From contig CAIWKC010000060.1 of assembly GCA_903913145.1 (NCBI GenBank), positions 1-43,329 on the forward strand: a stretch of DNA of 43,329 nucleotides, given 5' to 3'. Of this stretch, positions 16,625-26,862 are shown piece after piece. Within the stretch, counting starts at the first letter, position 1. Each line of letters starts with the position of its first letter. The notes beneath the pieces were generated by a model. It made no database searches, was not told the DNA's origin, and was given only the letters and a program-made list of their open reading frames with translations. The stretch is from an uncultured Gallionellaceae bacterium (GTDB taxonomy: Bacteria > Pseudomonadota > Gammaproteobacteria > Burkholderiales > Gallionellaceae). The position numbers and the translations under genes are program-made.

Positions 16625-19405
16625 ATGCCAGCCCAAAAGAAAATTCGTTTAGTAACCGATGAAAATCGTTCTGAAACTGAGGCCATCCAGGAAACACGCA
16701 GTCGAATGGAGGCAGAAATTGAGGTGCAATTAGCAGCTCAAGCTCGAACGCGTGCTGAGGCGCATGCCCGCGCAATTGCCAATGGCAAGGTGAGACAAGA
16801 AAACGAATTGGCTGAACAAATTGAATTACGTAGCCGGTCCGAGACTCAGTTGGTTGATGAAGTAAAGATGCGTTTAAAACTGGAACGAGAACTTACAGAA
16901 TCTGCCAGTGAAAAATTAATTGCTGAAAAGCTTTTGACGGACGCTGTTGAAATTAAACTTGCCGCAGAAAGGCAGGCACAGGCAGAACTTACACAACGTC
17001 TGGCTGAAGAAAAACACTTGAGTGGCGTAATAGAAGAACGAGCCAATTTGGATCGTGAGATTGCACTAGTAGCCCAGCAAAAAGCCCTCAACGAAACTCA
17101 ACTTGCAAAAATCTCACAAGAAAAACTTAAAGCTGAAAAGGAAGTATTGGCACTTGTTAATGCAAAACTGACCGCTGAAATGGCTGCGATGGAAGCCAAT
17201 CAATCGCGTTCACGTGCTGAGACGATCGCATTATCCGAAACTCAGGCTCGTGTATCAGCGGCAATTGAAGCAGAACGCACAGAAGTCGCAAGAGCGGAAG
17301 CAGAACGTAAAATCACTGAAACCTTTGAATTACGTGCACGGGTCGAACAACAAGCGCAGGCCGAAGCAAGTGCACGTGTAGCTGCAGAATTGCAATTGGT
17401 AGAATTTGGGAAAATTACCGCGCAGAAAGAACAGGAAAGCCGCATCGCGGCAGAACGCAAATTGCAAGCAGAGCAGGACATGCTTTCACTGCTGAATGCG
17501 CAGGTCGAACTGGAGCAACAAGCCGTAAAAGAACGTGAGGCTGGAAATCTGTTGCTGAAACAAGCCGAGCTTCATGCACGTGATCACCTAGCTGCGGAAT
17601 TGCAGGCTAAGCAAGCTACAGAAGCCAAAATTCAAGCCGAGCGAGATTTGACCGATGCTGCACGAGCTCGTGCAGAAGCAGAAATGCGTGCTGCGCGCGC
17701 GATTGAAATGCAACTAAAAGCAGAGGCAGCGGCAATAGATGCTGCCCAAAAGCAGGCTGAAGTTGCAATGTGTGCCAAGCAATTGGCTGAAGAAAATGCA
17801 GCCATGAATGAACAGTTGCTTAAGGTTGAACAATTGCCTGCCCAGGCCGCGGCAATGGCCAATAAAGAATTAAAAAAGAAATTGGAAGCGATTAATGAGC
17901 GTATCGCATTAGCCAATGAGCGCACTAGTTTAATGGTTGCAGAGTTTATGGCTGAAGCAGAAAGATTGGAAGCAGATCGCGAAGTGGTCACTGCAATCCG
18001 ACAACGTGTCGAAACTGAACAATCTGCCGCAGAGGCGAAGCAAAAACGAATTGCTTTGGAAGCGGATGCCGAACGCGTGTCTAAAGAACAAATTGCAATT
18101 GAGAATAAAACAGTCGCAGAGATTACTTTGCGCATGGATACCGAATTGCGTGCCATTGATGCGGACAACAAACGGATTGCGTTGGAGGTGCGCGCTCAAG
18201 AGGCAGCTGCTGCAAGCTTGGTGGCTGCCGAAGCAGCAATTGCTGTGGCCAAATCGAGAGAAGATTATGAAATGCGTGCATTGAACATGACCAAAATGCG
18301 CACTGAAACTGAAGCTCGTGCAGCCAAAGCTGCCGAGGAAGCTCTGCTGGCAGAATCTCGCGCAACGGTGTTTGCACGCCAACGTATTGAGGCGGCAAAT
18401 CAGGCGGCAACCAAGGCTACTGAAGAAATTAAGATTGCAGAATCTCGCGCAACGGCACTTGTTCGAGATCGTATCGAGGCGGCAAATCAGGAGGCCGCCA
18501 AGGCTGTAGAAGAAATTAAGATTGCAGAATCTCGTGCAACGGCACTTGTTCGCGATCGTATCGAGGCGGCGAATCAGGCCGCAGCCAAGGCTGCTAAGGA
18601 AGCAAAAGTTGCCGAGTCGCACGCAATGGCACTTGCGCTTGAACGTATTGAGGTTGCAAATCAAACTGTAGCCAAGGCCGTTGATGAAGCAAAGGCTGCA
18701 GAATCGCGCGCAACTGCACTCGCGAATCAACGTATTGAGGTGGCTAACCAGGCTGAAGAATTGGCAAGTGCCCGTGAAAAAGACGAGTATCTTCACCTTG
18801 AATTGGAACAACAAAAATTGCGTGAAGAGTCACGAGCAAGGGAAATTGTGGCTGAGCGGCTTGAAATGGAACGTCGCACTGCAAATGAGATTGAGGCGCG
18901 CATCGCCCTGGAATTACAAACAATAGAAGCAGTCCGCAAAATGGAAATGGCCGAAGTGCTGGCAAAAGATGCTGCCAGTGAAAAACTTTTAGCGCATGAA
19001 CAAACTGCAAATGCGATGCTCGCTCGCGAAGAACTTGACCGCCAATTGACTGCGGTAGAACGCCAAGAGTTCGAGCGCATCAATACGGAACTTGAAACAG
19101 GTAAGTTGATGAGCAAGTTGCGCAGAACAAGTATTATCAGCAAAATATCCCAAGTCGCCTTGGTTGCAACACTGGTATTTAGCTTGAGTTACATGTTTTT
19201 AGAAGGTCACTCAGTTGCGCACCCTGGCATTGAAACAAATGCCACAGAAGCAAAAATAAACACAGCAGAGCCTGTAGTCGCCGAAGCGACGATAGTCAAT
19301 ACACCAGTCGCGGAACCTATTGTTCTGGCAAGTTTTAAAATGGCAACAGAAATAAGCAGCTTTCAATTAACCGGGCAACCGTCTGAAAAAATATCAAGCA
19401 ACTAA
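16625..19405 (+). CDS. Giant Ala/Glu-rich coiled-coil protein with C-terminal membrane anchor
   Basis: The product of about 926 residues is almost entirely predicted helix, very rich in Ala, Glu, Lys, Arg and Gln and nearly free of Pro, Gly and Cys, as in long coiled coils. Roughly two thirds of the way along are five 29-residue tandem repeats (DNA 18350-18784). Near the C-terminus a basic patch (KLRRTSIISK) precedes a single hydrophobic helix (VALVATLVFSLSYMFL), then a tail of about 70 residues that would lie in the periplasm if the coil is cytoplasmic. The start at 16625 is chosen because GAGGT lies 5-6 bases upstream; ATG 16538 lacks one. I recognise no enzyme domain. A scaffold or cytoskeleton-like role tethered to the inner membrane is inference; resemblance to TolA or myosin tails is compositional only. 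Confidence 0.85.
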   Translation: MPAQKKIRLVTDENRSETEAIQETRSRMEAEIEVQLAAQARTRAEAHARAIANGKVRQENELAEQIELRSRSETQLVDEVKMRLKLERELTESASEKLIAEKLLTDAVEIKLAAERQAQAELTQRLAEEKHLSGVIEERANLDREIALVAQQKALNETQLAKISQEKLKAEKEVLALVNAKLTAEMAAMEANQSRSRAETIALSETQARVSAAIEAERTEVARAEAERKITETFELRARVEQQAQAEASARVAAELQLVEFGKITAQKEQESRIAAERKLQAEQDMLSLLNAQVELEQQAVKEREAGNLLLKQAELHARDHLAAELQAKQATEAKIQAERDLTDAARARAEAEMRAARAIEMQLKAEAAAIDAAQKQAEVAMCAKQLAEENAAMNEQLLKVEQLPAQAAAMANKELKKKLEAINERIALANERTSLMVAEFMAEAERLEADREVVTAIRQRVETEQSAAEAKQKRIALEADAERVSKEQIAIENKTVAEITLRMDTELRAIDADNKRIALEVRAQEAAAASLVAAEAAIAVAKSREDYEMRALNMTKMRTETEARAAKAAEEALLAESRATVFARQRIEAANQAATKATEEIKIAESRATALVRDRIEAANQEAAKAVEEIKIAESRATALVRDRIEAANQAAAKAAKEAKVAESHAMALALERIEVANQTVAKAVDEAKAAESRATALANQRIEVANQAEELASAREKDEYLHLELEQQKLREESRAREIVAERLEMERRTANEIEARIALELQTIEAVRKMEMAEVLAKDAASEKLLAHEQTANAMLAREELDRQLTAVERQEFERINTELETGKLMSKLRRTSIISKISQVALVATLVFSLSYMFLEGHSVAHPGIETNATEAKINTAEPVVAEATIVNTPVAEPIVLASFKMATEISSFQLTGQPSEKISSN
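18350..18784 (+). repeat. Five 87-bp tandem repeats inside the coiled-coil gene
   Basis: The codon block for AESRATAL recurs with an exact 87-bp period at 18350, 18437, 18524, 18611 and 18698. Units 2 and 3 are almost identical in DNA (for example both carry gcaacggcacttgttcg), while units 4 and 5 have diverged. The unit consensus is close to AESRATALVRDRIEAANQ plus eleven residues rich in A, K and E. Twenty-nine residues equals four heptads plus one, so each unit shifts the heptad register by one position. Recent duplication is indicated by the near identity of units 2 and 3. Confidence 0.9.
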
Positions 19406-19426
19406 GCTCAAATTTTGACGGAACGA

Positions 19427-19456
19427 GCGGAGGACAATCATCCTCCGCTTTTTTTT
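19427..19456 (+). terminator. Rho-independent terminator after the coiled-coil gene
   Basis: A perfect 8-bp GC-rich stem, GCGGAGGA (19427-19434) with TCCTCCGC (19441-19448), has a 6-nt loop and is followed directly by eight T. It starts about 20 bases after the TAA of the coiled-coil gene and separates that gene from the rpsB promoter. Confidence 0.95.
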
Positions 19457-19500
19457 ACCCAGTTTTTTCAGCAATCGAAGTCCCAAATGAATTTGTCGGG

Positions 19501-19529
19501 TTGAGTTGGTTCTTCGTTTCGGTTATAAT
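19501..19529 (+). promoter_or_regulatory. Sigma70-type promoter of the rpsB operon
   Basis: TTGAGT (19501-19506) and a perfect TATAAT (19524-19529) are separated by exactly 17 bp. The expected transcription start is near 19536. The site lies between the terminator at 19427-19456 and rpsB, as expected for a strong housekeeping promoter of a ribosomal operon. Confidence 0.85.
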
Positions 19530-19535
19530 TCGCGC

Positions 19536-19702
19536 CCTGTTTGTAAGGCATGTTGCCTGCAAGCATAATTTACCCATCCGTTCATGTTGGGGTGCCCTTT
19601 ATCAAAGTGAGGCAAATCCGTTACTAGCCAAAACTGGACGGAGTTGACACAGGGTCAAGCTGACGGGTGGTTGACATTAACCCTTAACAATTTGGAGTAA
19701 TC
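19536..19702 (+). promoter_or_regulatory. Long 5' leader of rpsB
   Basis: If transcription starts near 19536, the leader is about 165 nt, longer than needed for initiation. Ribosomal protein S2 represses its own operon through the rpsB leader in several proteobacteria, so a similar control is plausible here. I cannot fold the RNA reliably by eye and do not recognise a defined structure. TTTGGAG, 6-8 bases before the ATG, is the ribosome site. Confidence 0.4.
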
Positions 19703-20425
19703 ATGGCTGTAACTATGCGTCAAATGTTGGAAGCTGGCGTCCATTTCGGGCACCAAACACGTTTCTGGAATCCCAAGATGGCTCCGTACATCTTCGGTCA
19801 TCGCAACAAAATTCATATTATCAATCTGGAAAAAACCGTCGTGATGTTTAACGATGCGTTGAAGCAAGTGAGCAAGCTTGCCGCAAAGAAAGGCACGATT
19901 TTATTCGTCGCAACCAAACGCCAGGCACGCGAAATTATTCGTGAAGAAGCAGTACGTTCTGGTTCACCCTACGTTGATTATCGTTGGTTGGGCGGCATGC
20001 TGACAAACTTCAAGACTGTACAGCAGTCCATCAAACGTCTTCGCGAACTGGAAGCTATTGTGGCTGATGGCAGCATTGAAAAAGTTTCGAAAAAAGAAGG
20101 CCTGATGTTGCGTCGCGAGCTTGAAAAGCTGGAACGTAGCTTGGGTGGAATCAAGGACCTGCAAGGTTTGCCATCGGCGATTTTCGTGATCGACGTAGGT
20201 TATCAAAAGGGCACCGTCACAGAAGCGCAAAAGTTGGGCATTCCTGTGATTGGTATTGTGGATACGAATCACAGCCCGTTGGGTGTTGATTATGTGATCC
20301 CGGGCAACGACGATTCAAGTCAAGCGATCCGTTTATATGCACGCGGTATTGCAGATGCGATTCTGGAAGGTCGGGCTCAAGCACTGACCGAGTTGACGGA
20401 ACAAGTTGAAGCGGCTGCCGCGTAA
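19703..20425 (+). CDS. rpsB: 30S ribosomal protein S2
   Basis: S2 is a core protein of the small ribosomal subunit, needed for S1 binding. The 240-residue product begins with [20 protein letters not shown] and carries the S2 signatures [13 protein letters not shown] near the start and [12 protein letters not shown] near 205, matching the family throughout. It is the first gene of the cluster. A hairpin with a T run separates it from tsf, so rpsB mRNA may exceed the downstream message. Length and start agree with other S2 proteins. Confidence 0.99.
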   Translation: MAVTMRQMLEAGVHFGHQTRFWNPKMAPYIFGHRNKIHIINLEKTVVMFNDALKQVSKLAAKKGTILFVATKRQAREIIREEAVRSGSPYVDYRWLGGMLTNFKTVQQSIKRLRELEAIVADGSIEKVSKKEGLMLRRELEKLERSLGGIKDLQGLPSAIFVIDVGYQKGTVTEAQKLGIPVIGIVDTNHSPLGVDYVIPGNDDSSQAIRLYARGIADAILEGRAQALTELTEQVEAAAA

Positions 20426-20441
20426 GCAGCCTTCCCGACAC

Positions 20442-20465
20442 AAAGGGGCGAAAGCCCCTTTTTTT
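20442..20465 (+). terminator. Terminator-like hairpin between rpsB and tsf
   Basis: AAAGGGGC pairs with GCCCCTTT around a GAAA tetraloop (20442-20461), followed by a run of T to 20465. This is a compact intrinsic terminator placed inside what is normally one operon. It probably works as a partial attenuator that lowers tsf and downstream expression relative to rpsB, unless tsf has its own promoter. Confidence 0.85.
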
Positions 20466-20493
20466 ACAAATATTGATTGTTTAGGAGTGCAAC

Positions 20494-21390
20494 ATGGCGG
20501 AAATTACCGCAGGAATGGTTAAGGAATTGCGTGAGGCTACCGGCCTCGGCATGATGGATTGCAAGAAGGCACTGACTGAAACGAATGGTGACTTTAAAGC
20601 GGCTGAAGAGCTGCTCCGAATAAAGAGCGGAGCAAAAGCAAGCAAGGCGGCTTCTCGTGTGACTGCTGAAGGTGTGGTGAGTGCATTTATTACGCCGGAC
20701 GGAAAAGCGGGCGCTGTTGCCGAGATAAATTGTGAAACAGATTTTGTAGCCAAGAACGATGACTTTGTAGCTTTTGCAAAGCGTGTTGCCGAGATCGTTG
20801 CCAATAACAATCCTGCTGACATAGATGCGTTGCTGGCTCTTCCAAATGATTCCGGGACGGTGGAAGAAACTCGCAAGGCATTGGTGATGAAGTTGGGCGA
20901 GAATGTGACTATACGCCGCATCGAACGTTATGCCACTTCGACTGGCAAGCTTTCCAGCTACCTGCATGGCAGTAAAATCGGCGTATTGCTACACTACACT
21001 GGCGGCGATGATGCGCTGGGTCGCGACTTGTCGATGCACATTGCAGCAAGTAAGCCAAAGTCAATTGACGCTTCCGGCGTGAATGCTGAAGATATTGCCA
21101 CTGAGCGTCGAATTGCAATCGAGAAAGCGCGTGAAGCCGGCAAGCCGGATGCTATGCTGGAAAAAATCGCTGAAGGTTCGGTGCAAAAATTCCTGAAAGA
21201 CGTGACCCTGCTTGGTCAAGTTTTCGTGAAGGCCGAAGATGGGAAACAAACTATTGAACAACTCTTGAAGAGCAAAGGTTCTACTGTTAATGCTTTCAAG
21301 ATGTTCATCGTGGGCGAGGGCATCGAAAAGAAGGTAGAAGACTACGCTGCAGAAGTTGCGGCGACGATCGCTGCCATCAAGAAAGACTAA
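20494..21390 (+). CDS. tsf: Translation elongation factor Ts
   Basis: EF-Ts exchanges GDP for GTP on EF-Tu. The 298-residue product has the N-terminal UBA-like domain with [17 protein letters not shown] (residues ~11-27) and the EF-Tu contact segment [14 protein letters not shown] (~77-90), then the two core domains. TAGGAG lies about 8 bases before the ATG. It follows rpsB by 68 bp, including the hairpin at 20442-20465, and ends one base before pyrH, so tsf and pyrH are likely co-translated. Confidence 0.99.
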   Translation: MAEITAGMVKELREATGLGMMDCKKALTETNGDFKAAEELLRIKSGAKASKAASRVTAEGVVSAFITPDGKAGAVAEINCETDFVAKNDDFVAFAKRVAEIVANNNPADIDALLALPNDSGTVEETRKALVMKLGENVTIRRIERYATSTGKLSSYLHGSKIGVLLHYTGGDDALGRDLSMHIAASKPKSIDASGVNAEDIATERRIAIEKAREAGKPDAMLEKIAEGSVQKFLKDVTLLGQVFVKAEDGKQTIEQLLKSKGSTVNAFKMFIVGEGIEKKVEDYAAEVAATIAAIKKD

Positions 21391-21391
21391 C

Positions 21392-22114
21392 ATGCCAAAT
21401 ACCCCTGCCTACAAACGTATTTTGCTCAAGCTTTCCGGCGAAGCACTGATGGGTGATGACAGTTACGGTATCAACCGTGGCGTTATCGAGCGCATCGTGG
21501 CCGAGATCGCCGAAGTGGTGAGTTTGGGTGTGCAGGTGGCCATTGTGATCGGCGGCGGCAATATCTTCCGTGGCGTGGCTCCGGCCGCAGCTGGGATGGA
21601 TAGAGCGACTGCCGATTACATGGGTATGCTGGCAACGGTCATGAATGCCATGGCGTTGCAAGACGCGATGACGCGTGGCGGCGTTGCTTGCCGCGTACAG
21701 TCCGCGCTTAATCTGGAGCAAGTAGCAGAGCCGTTTATTCGCGGCAAAGCGTTGCGTTATCTGGAAGAAGGCAAAGTGGTTATTTTTGCAGCCGGTATTG
21801 GTAGTCCGTTTTTTACGACGGATACCGCTGCCGCGTTACGTGGCGTTGAAATGGATGCTGAAGTTGTCATCAAAGCAACCAAAGTGGATGGTGTCTATAC
21901 CGCCGATCCAAAAAAGGATCCGCTGGCGACGCGCTATCAAAAGGTGAGCGTTGACGAAGCGATCAGCAAAGGATTGAAAGTGATGGACGCAACTGCCTTG
22001 ACCTTGTGTCGAGACCAGAAATTGCCCATTATTGTTTTCAGTATCTTTAAACCGGGAGCGTTGAAGCGAGTCGTGACCGGGCAAGATGAAGGTACGTTGG
22101 TTCATTGCGATTGA
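21392..22114 (+). CDS. pyrH: UMP kinase
   Basis: UMP kinase phosphorylates UMP to UDP for pyrimidine nucleotide and cell-wall precursor supply. The 240-residue product starts [19 protein letters not shown], with the phosphate-binding GGGNIFRG loop near 55 and the later TDTAAALRG and [13 protein letters not shown] segments of the amino-acid-kinase fold. A longer in-frame start at 21356 would lie inside tsf and is not supported by the family length, so ATG 21392 is chosen. It starts one base after the tsf stop and lies 12 bp before frr. Confidence 0.98.
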   Translation: MPNTPAYKRILLKLSGEALMGDDSYGINRGVIERIVAEIAEVVSLGVQVAIVIGGGNIFRGVAPAAAGMDRATADYMGMLATVMNAMALQDAMTRGGVACRVQSALNLEQVAEPFIRGKALRYLEEGKVVIFAAGIGSPFFTTDTAAALRGVEMDAEVVIKATKVDGVYTADPKKDPLATRYQKVSVDEAISKGLKVMDATALTLCRDQKLPIIVFSIFKPGALKRVVTGQDEGTLVHCD

Positions 22115-22126
22115 AGAGGGTTCGAG

Positions 22127-22684
22127 ATGATTGCTGACATAAAGAAAAACGTAGAACAGAAAATGACCAAGTCGCTGGAAGCGCTCAAGGCGGATTTTGG
22201 CAAAGTTCGCACGGGACGCGCGCATACGGGAATTTTGGATCACGTCACGGTGGAATATTACGGATCTCCCACTTTGGTAAGTCAGGTTGCTAACATAACC
22301 CTGATTGATGCACGCACTATTGGTGTACAACCTTGGGAAAAAAACATGATCTCACCGGTAGAAAAAGCAATTCGGGATGCGGACCTCGGTTTGAATCCTT
22401 CGACAAATGGTGATTTGATACGTGTGCCGATGCCAATGTTGACCGAAGAACGTCGCCGTGACTTGATTAAAGTTGTTCGAGGCGAAGCTGAAAATGCAAA
22501 GGTAGCCTTGCGCAATGTACGTCGTGATGCCAATGAGCAATTAAAAAAATTGCTAAAAGATAAAGAAGTCGGTGAGGACGAAGAGCGCCGTGCTCAAGAT
22601 GAAGTCCAAAAATTGACGGATCGATTTGTCACCGAGATTGATAAGGCTTTGCAAGTCAAAGAAGCTGATCTGTTGGCAGTTTAA
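22127..22684 (+). CDS. frr: Ribosome recycling factor
   Basis: RRF works with EF-G to split post-termination ribosomes. The 185-residue product has the expected three-helix body with [10 protein letters not shown] near residue 24, the central [14 protein letters not shown] segment (~103) and the C-terminal helix pair ending in KEADLLAV. Its position after pyrH is conserved in bacteria. GAGGGTTCGAG precedes the ATG. Expression follows the rpsB-tsf-pyrH transcript. Confidence 0.99.
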   Translation: MIADIKKNVEQKMTKSLEALKADFGKVRTGRAHTGILDHVTVEYYGSPTLVSQVANITLIDARTIGVQPWEKNMISPVEKAIRDADLGLNPSTNGDLIRVPMPMLTEERRRDLIKVVRGEAENAKVALRNVRRDANEQLKKLLKDKEVGEDEERRAQDEVQKLTDRFVTEIDKALQVKEADLLAV

Positions 22685-22725
22685 TGTTTAGACCGCCCCC
22701 TTGCTGAGGGTGAAGGTGCTGGCAA

Positions 22726-23490
22726 ATGGCGCTATTTAAAAGTTCTACCCGCACTATCCCCTCATCTGCTGAGGTACCGCGCCACATTGCTATTATTATG
22801 GATGGGAATGGCCGTTGGGCCAAGCAGCGACTGCTTCCGCGCATTGCGGGTCATCAGCGTGGCGTAGAAACGGTGCGAGAAATGGTAAAAGCCTGCCGCC
22901 AATTGGGTGTCGAATATCTAACCTTGTTTGCATTTAGCAGCGAAAATTGGAGGCGTCCCGCAGAAGAAGTTTCATTCCTGATGCAATTATTTCTTAAAAT
23001 GCTTGAACGTGAAGTCAGTAAATTACATGAAAATAATGTGCGACTGAAAGTCATTGGCGATTTGAGTCGGTTCGATGAAGAGCTTAGGCAATACATATCA
23101 AAAGCTGAAGAATTAACCTCGGCAAATGATGGACTAACTTTGACGATTGCCGCTAACTACGGCGGACGATGGGACATTATGCACGCGGTGGAGGGCTTGT
23201 GGAAAGCTCATCCCGAGATGAAGGGTGATTTTCGCGAAGAAGATTTAGAGCCGTATTTGTCGATGTATTATGCGCCAGAACCGGATTTATTCATTCGTAC
23301 CGGTGGAGAGCAGCGCATCAGTAATTTTTTACTTTGGCAGTTGGCCTATACCGAGTTGTATTTTACCGACACACTATGGCCTGCGTTTGATCGTGCCGCT
23401 CTGGATGCTGCGATTCTCTCATATCAAAAACGCGAGCGTCGCTTTGGACGTACCAGCGAGCAACTTACCGAGAATCAACCTAATGCTTAA
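22726..23490 (+). CDS. uppS: Undecaprenyl diphosphate synthase (cis-prenyltransferase)
   Basis: This enzyme condenses farnesyl diphosphate with isopentenyl diphosphate to make the C55 carrier lipid for peptidoglycan and O-antigen. The 254-residue product shows the catalytic [13 protein letters not shown] segment (Asp ~26), [11 protein letters not shown] near 71, and the C-terminal [20 protein letters not shown] motif (~186-205). It follows frr by 41 bp and its last 8 bases overlap cdsA. The next two isoprenoid and lipid genes continue the envelope-precursor theme. Confidence 0.98.
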   Translation: MALFKSSTRTIPSSAEVPRHIAIIMDGNGRWAKQRLLPRIAGHQRGVETVREMVKACRQLGVEYLTLFAFSSENWRRPAEEVSFLMQLFLKMLEREVSKLHENNVRLKVIGDLSRFDEELRQYISKAEELTSANDGLTLTIAANYGGRWDIMHAVEGLWKAHPEMKGDFREEDLEPYLSMYYAPEPDLFIRTGGEQRISNFLLWQLAYTELYFTDTLWPAFDRAALDAAILSYQKRERRFGRTSEQLTENQPNA

Positions 23491-24307
23491 ACAACGCATC
23501 ATTACTGCGATCATCTTGTTTGTTTTATTTCTTGCAGCGGTCTTTACCTTGCCGGAAACAGGTTGGACTATATTGGTTGCAGTCATATTTTGGCTGGCTG
23601 CTGCGGAATGGGCGCGACTATCCAAAATGACAAAAAATGGTGTGATCATCTACTGTGCGACTACGGTAGGATTAATGCTGGTAACACTTTGGCTGGATCA
23701 CGGAGTGGTCTCAGCGGCAGTGCCGTTGCCACATTTGTTATGGTATGGCGTTTCGGTCCTGATGTGGGTGTTTATTGTTCCTGCCTGGATGATTTTAGGT
23801 TGGCATCCGAGAAATTTATGGGCGATGGGGTTGGTCGGCTGGGTTGTGTTAATCCCGACTGGATTGGCAATGCTAGATTTGCGCGGCACGAGTCCATGGG
23901 ATTTGTTGGGTGTTATGTTTGTTGTCTGGTTGGCGGATACCGCAGCTTATTTTTCAGGCAGAAAATTCGGTAAGCATAAATTAGCACCCTCAATCAGCCC
24001 GGGGAAAACGTGGGAAGGTGTATTGGGTGCACTGGTGTTCGTTACAATTTATGTTGCAGCGATAGGCTGGGGAACCGGCCTGATCAAAACATATTTGGTC
24101 TTTGCTGCAGTTGTGCTCATTTCGTGGTTTTGGGTTGCGCTGTCAGTAATGGGCGATCTTTTCGAATCAGCGATCAAACGTCAGGCGGGTGTTAAAGACA
24201 GCGGTACTTTGTTGCCGGGTCATGGTGGTTTGCTTGACCGAATTGATGCACTCACATCAACTTTGCCGTTTGTTGCACTTGTGATCATTCTTCAGAAACT
24301 CGTATGA
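23483..24307 (+). CDS. cdsA: Phosphatidate cytidylyltransferase (CDP-diacylglycerol synthase)
   Basis: CdsA makes CDP-diacylglycerol, the precursor of all bacterial phospholipids, in the inner membrane. The 274-residue product has many hydrophobic helices and the conserved C-terminal signature [24 protein letters not shown] (in part, ~232-255), plus [11 protein letters not shown] near 173 and the [20 protein letters not shown] region. I chose ATG 23483, overlapping the uppS stop by 8 bases, because it gives MLKQRIITA at the normal family start; a longer frame from 23270 lies inside uppS. Its TGA overlaps dxr. Confidence 0.97.
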   Translation: MLKQRIITAIILFVLFLAAVFTLPETGWTILVAVIFWLAAAEWARLSKMTKNGVIIYCATTVGLMLVTLWLDHGVVSAAVPLPHLLWYGVSVLMWVFIVPAWMILGWHPRNLWAMGLVGWVVLIPTGLAMLDLRGTSPWDLLGVMFVVWLADTAAYFSGRKFGKHKLAPSISPGKTWEGVLGALVFVTIYVAAIGWGTGLIKTYLVFAAVVLISWFWVALSVMGDLFESAIKRQAGVKDSGTLLPGHGGLLDRIDALTSTLPFVALVIILQKLV

Positions 24308-25506
24308 TTCCACAAACGGACCCGAATAAAGTGCAAAATCTGACTGTGCTTGGATCCACCGGCAGCATCGGAAAAAGCACCCTTGATGTTGTAGCCCGTC
24401 ACCCGGACAAATATCAAATTTATGCGCTCACGGCAAATCAGCAGGACGAGTTGTTGTTTGAACAATGCAGACTTTGCAAACCGCGCTTCGCTGTCATGCT
24501 GGATGAAAAAGCATGTCTGCGACTTGCGCAGCGGATTAAAGCTGCCGGATTAAATATTGAAGTGTTGAGTGGCGTTGAAGGACTGGAACGGGTTTCCAGT
24601 GCAGGGGAAGTAGATGCAGTGATGGCTGCGATAGTGGGTGCGGCCGGTTTGCGACCTACTTTGGCAGCGGCACGGGCTGGCAAACGAATCCTGTTGGCGA
24701 ACAAGGAAACACTCGTGATGGCAGGACGCATCTTTATGGATGCAGTACACCAGAGCAGCGCGATCCTCTTGCCAATTGACAGCGAGCACAACGCAATTTT
24801 TCAGGCATTGCCCCATCATTATTCCGGCGAAATGGCTCTTTCAGGCGTGAGTAAAATTTTGCTCACAGCTTCCGGCGGTCCTTTTCGAAACACTTCTTTG
24901 GCAGAGTTGAAACAGGTCACACCAGATCAGGCATGCGCCCATCCTAACTGGAGCATGGGGCGAAAAATTTCGGTTGATTCCGCCACGATGATGAACAAGG
25001 GTTTGGAGGTCATAGAAGCTCACTGGTTGTTCAATGCACATGCTGATGCTATTCAAGTGGTGATACACCCGCAAAGTGTCATTCATTCGATGGTGCAATA
25101 TGTGGATGGTTCGGTACTAGCGCAACTGGGCAACCCGGATATGCGAACGCCCATTGCCTACGGGTTGGCTTATCCCAAGCGTATCGATGCGGGTGTCGCG
25201 GCTTTGGACTTGTTCAAAATTGCCCGGCTCGATTTTTCCGCCCCTGATTTCGAGCGCTTTCCCTGTCTTGCTTTGGCCTATCGTGCGCTTCGCGCTGGAG
25301 GCACAGCTCCCTCACTGATGAATGCCGCAAATGAAGTTGCTGTGGAGGCTTTCCTTGAAAAACGTATCTCATTTCTCGATATTCCGCGACTGATCGGAGA
25401 TGTGTTGAATAAGTTGCCCTATGTTACCGTTAACGTTTTGGATGATGTGTTGCAAGCAGACGCGCAAGCGCGAGTAGCGGCACAAGATTGGATTTCACGC
25501 TTATGA
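24304..25506 (+). CDS. dxr: 1-deoxy-D-xylulose 5-phosphate reductoisomerase
   Basis: Dxr converts DXP to 2-C-methylerythritol 4-phosphate with NADPH, the committed step of the MEP isoprenoid route that supplies UppS. The 400-residue product has the NADPH loop [15 protein letters not shown] (residues ~15-29), the metal and substrate sites in [12 protein letters not shown] (~158-169), and [19 protein letters not shown] (~217-235). ATG overlaps the cdsA stop (ATGA). The stop overlaps the preferred rseP start in the same way, so translation is coupled. Confidence 0.99.
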   Translation: MIPQTDPNKVQNLTVLGSTGSIGKSTLDVVARHPDKYQIYALTANQQDELLFEQCRLCKPRFAVMLDEKACLRLAQRIKAAGLNIEVLSGVEGLERVSSAGEVDAVMAAIVGAAGLRPTLAAARAGKRILLANKETLVMAGRIFMDAVHQSSAILLPIDSEHNAIFQALPHHYSGEMALSGVSKILLTASGGPFRNTSLAELKQVTPDQACAHPNWSMGRKISVDSATMMNKGLEVIEAHWLFNAHADAIQVVIHPQSVIHSMVQYVDGSVLAQLGNPDMRTPIAYGLAYPKRIDAGVAALDLFKIARLDFSAPDFERFPCLALAYRALRAGGTAPSLMNAANEVAVEAFLEKRISFLDIPRLIGDVLNKLPYVTVNVLDDVLQADAQARVAAQDWISRL

Positions 25507-26855
25507 CCGTATTAGCTTTTCTTGTAGCCATTGTAGTACTGGTGCTGATTCATGAACTCGGGCACTATTGGATAGCCCGCTTGTGCAATGTCAAAGTCCT
25601 TAAATTTTCTTTGGGATTTGGCAAGGCGATTTATGTGAAGCGATTTGCCGGTGGAGAAACAGAGTGGGTAGTCTCGATGATTCCAATTGGCGGTTACGTC
25701 AAAATGTTGGACGAACGAGAAGGCGATGTCGCTCCGGAAGAATTATCCAGAGCCTTTAACCGGCAACCTGTATTGCGGCGAATGGCAATTGTTGTTGCAG
25801 GCCCGGTTGCCAATCTATTGCTGGCAATTGTGTTGTATTTTGCCCTTTTTATTCATGGTGTTCCGGGTGTCAAACCAATCCTTGGCAATGTGCAACCTTC
25901 CACACCAGCTGCGGAAGCTCAGCTTCATACCCAAGAAACAATTATCAGCATCAATGGCCAAGCTACCCCTAGTTGGCAAGAAGTACGTTGGAGTTTATTG
26001 GATCTGATTTTGCAACAACGTCCGGCTAACTTGGAATTACGCAATACTGAGGGCGTTTCAATATCCAGAATATTGGAAACAACCACTCTGACTGCCGCTG
26101 ATTTGGACGGAGATTTTATTCAGAAGCTGGGATTGCATCCCTACCAACCACCTATATTTCCGCTTATCGATAAACTCACCAAGGGCGGCGCTGCTGAACA
26201 TGCAGGTTTGCAATCGCAAGATAAAATTTTGCGCGTAAATGGACAAACTATTCCTTTATGGGATGATTTTGTGTCTGTGGTACGCGGACACCCTGGAAGC
26301 GTGTTGAGCATTGAGGTTGAACGAGCAGGAAATGTACTTGCGTTCAGCGTTACTCCTGATTCAATTAGCGAAGGGGGAAAGCAAATTGGTCGAATCGGTG
26401 CCGCGCCGCTCATTGACCGTGCAGCCTTTGATCAATTGCTGACGGAAGTGCATTACCCGCCCTTGGCTGCCCTAAAAGAAGCCGTTCGCAAGACTTGGGA
26501 AACTTCGGCAGTCAGTGTAAAAATGATGTGGAAAATGGTAATGGGACAGATATCACTCAAAAATTTGAGTGGCCCAATTTCAATTGCGGACTATGCCGGA
26601 CAATCCGCACAAATGGGGCTTGGGCCCTATCTTGATTTTTTAGCACTGATCAGCATTAGTTTGGGTGTGTTGAATTTACTTCCCATCCCGTTATTAGATG
26701 GTGGCCATTTGCTGTATTATACGGTCGAATTAGTTAAGGGCAGCCCGGTACCGGAAAAGATTTGGGAAGCCGGGCAGAACATAGGGATTGCATTATTGGC
26801 TACCATGATGGCTTTTGCGTTATACAACGATATTAGCCGCCTGTTTTTAGGTTGA
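25503..26855 (+). CDS. rseP: Site-2 intramembrane metalloprotease RseP
   Basis: RseP cuts anti-sigma factor RseA within the membrane in the envelope stress response and clears remnant signal peptides. With ATG 25503, overlapping the dxr stop (ATGA), the product is 450 residues; the TTG at 25488 is a less likely start. The zinc motif HELGH lies at residues 17-21 in the first membrane helix. Two PDZ domains follow (~115-200 and ~205-290), and the third zinc ligand is in LLDGGH (Asp399). It lies 7 bp before bamA, as in many proteobacteria, tying proteolytic control to outer-membrane assembly. Confidence 0.97.
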   Translation: MTVLAFLVAIVVLVLIHELGHYWIARLCNVKVLKFSLGFGKAIYVKRFAGGETEWVVSMIPIGGYVKMLDEREGDVAPEELSRAFNRQPVLRRMAIVVAGPVANLLLAIVLYFALFIHGVPGVKPILGNVQPSTPAAEAQLHTQETIISINGQATPSWQEVRWSLLDLILQQRPANLELRNTEGVSISRILETTTLTAADLDGDFIQKLGLHPYQPPIFPLIDKLTKGGAAEHAGLQSQDKILRVNGQTIPLWDDFVSVVRGHPGSVLSIEVERAGNVLAFSVTPDSISEGGKQIGRIGAAPLIDRAAFDQLLTEVHYPPLAALKEAVRKTWETSAVSVKMMWKMVMGQISLKNLSGPISIADYAGQSAQMGLGPYLDFLALISISLGVLNLLPIPLLDGGHLLYYTVELVKGSPVPEKIWEAGQNIGIALLATMMAFALYNDISRLFLG

Positions 26856-26862
26856 AAGATTA

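Noticed and set aside
18350-18784. Regular 87-bp repeats considered as a CRISPR array
   Set aside because: The repeats are contiguous, lack unique spacers and keep one reading frame coding for 29-residue protein repeats.
17930-18814. Minus-strand open frame of 294 codons opposite the coiled-coil gene
   Set aside because: It mirrors the repetitive Ala/Glu codons of the sense gene, giving Cys/Phe/Arg-rich repeats with no domain. It is an antisense shadow.
19644-19700. Second promoter with TTGACA at 19644-19649 near rpsB
   Set aside because: No -10-like hexamer occurs 16-18 bp downstream, while the TTGAGT/TATAAT pair at 19501-19529 is far better.
23270-23482. N-terminal extension of cdsA into uppS
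   Set aside because: It would lie wholly inside uppS. ATG 23483 gives the normal CdsA N-terminus and length with a usual short overlap.
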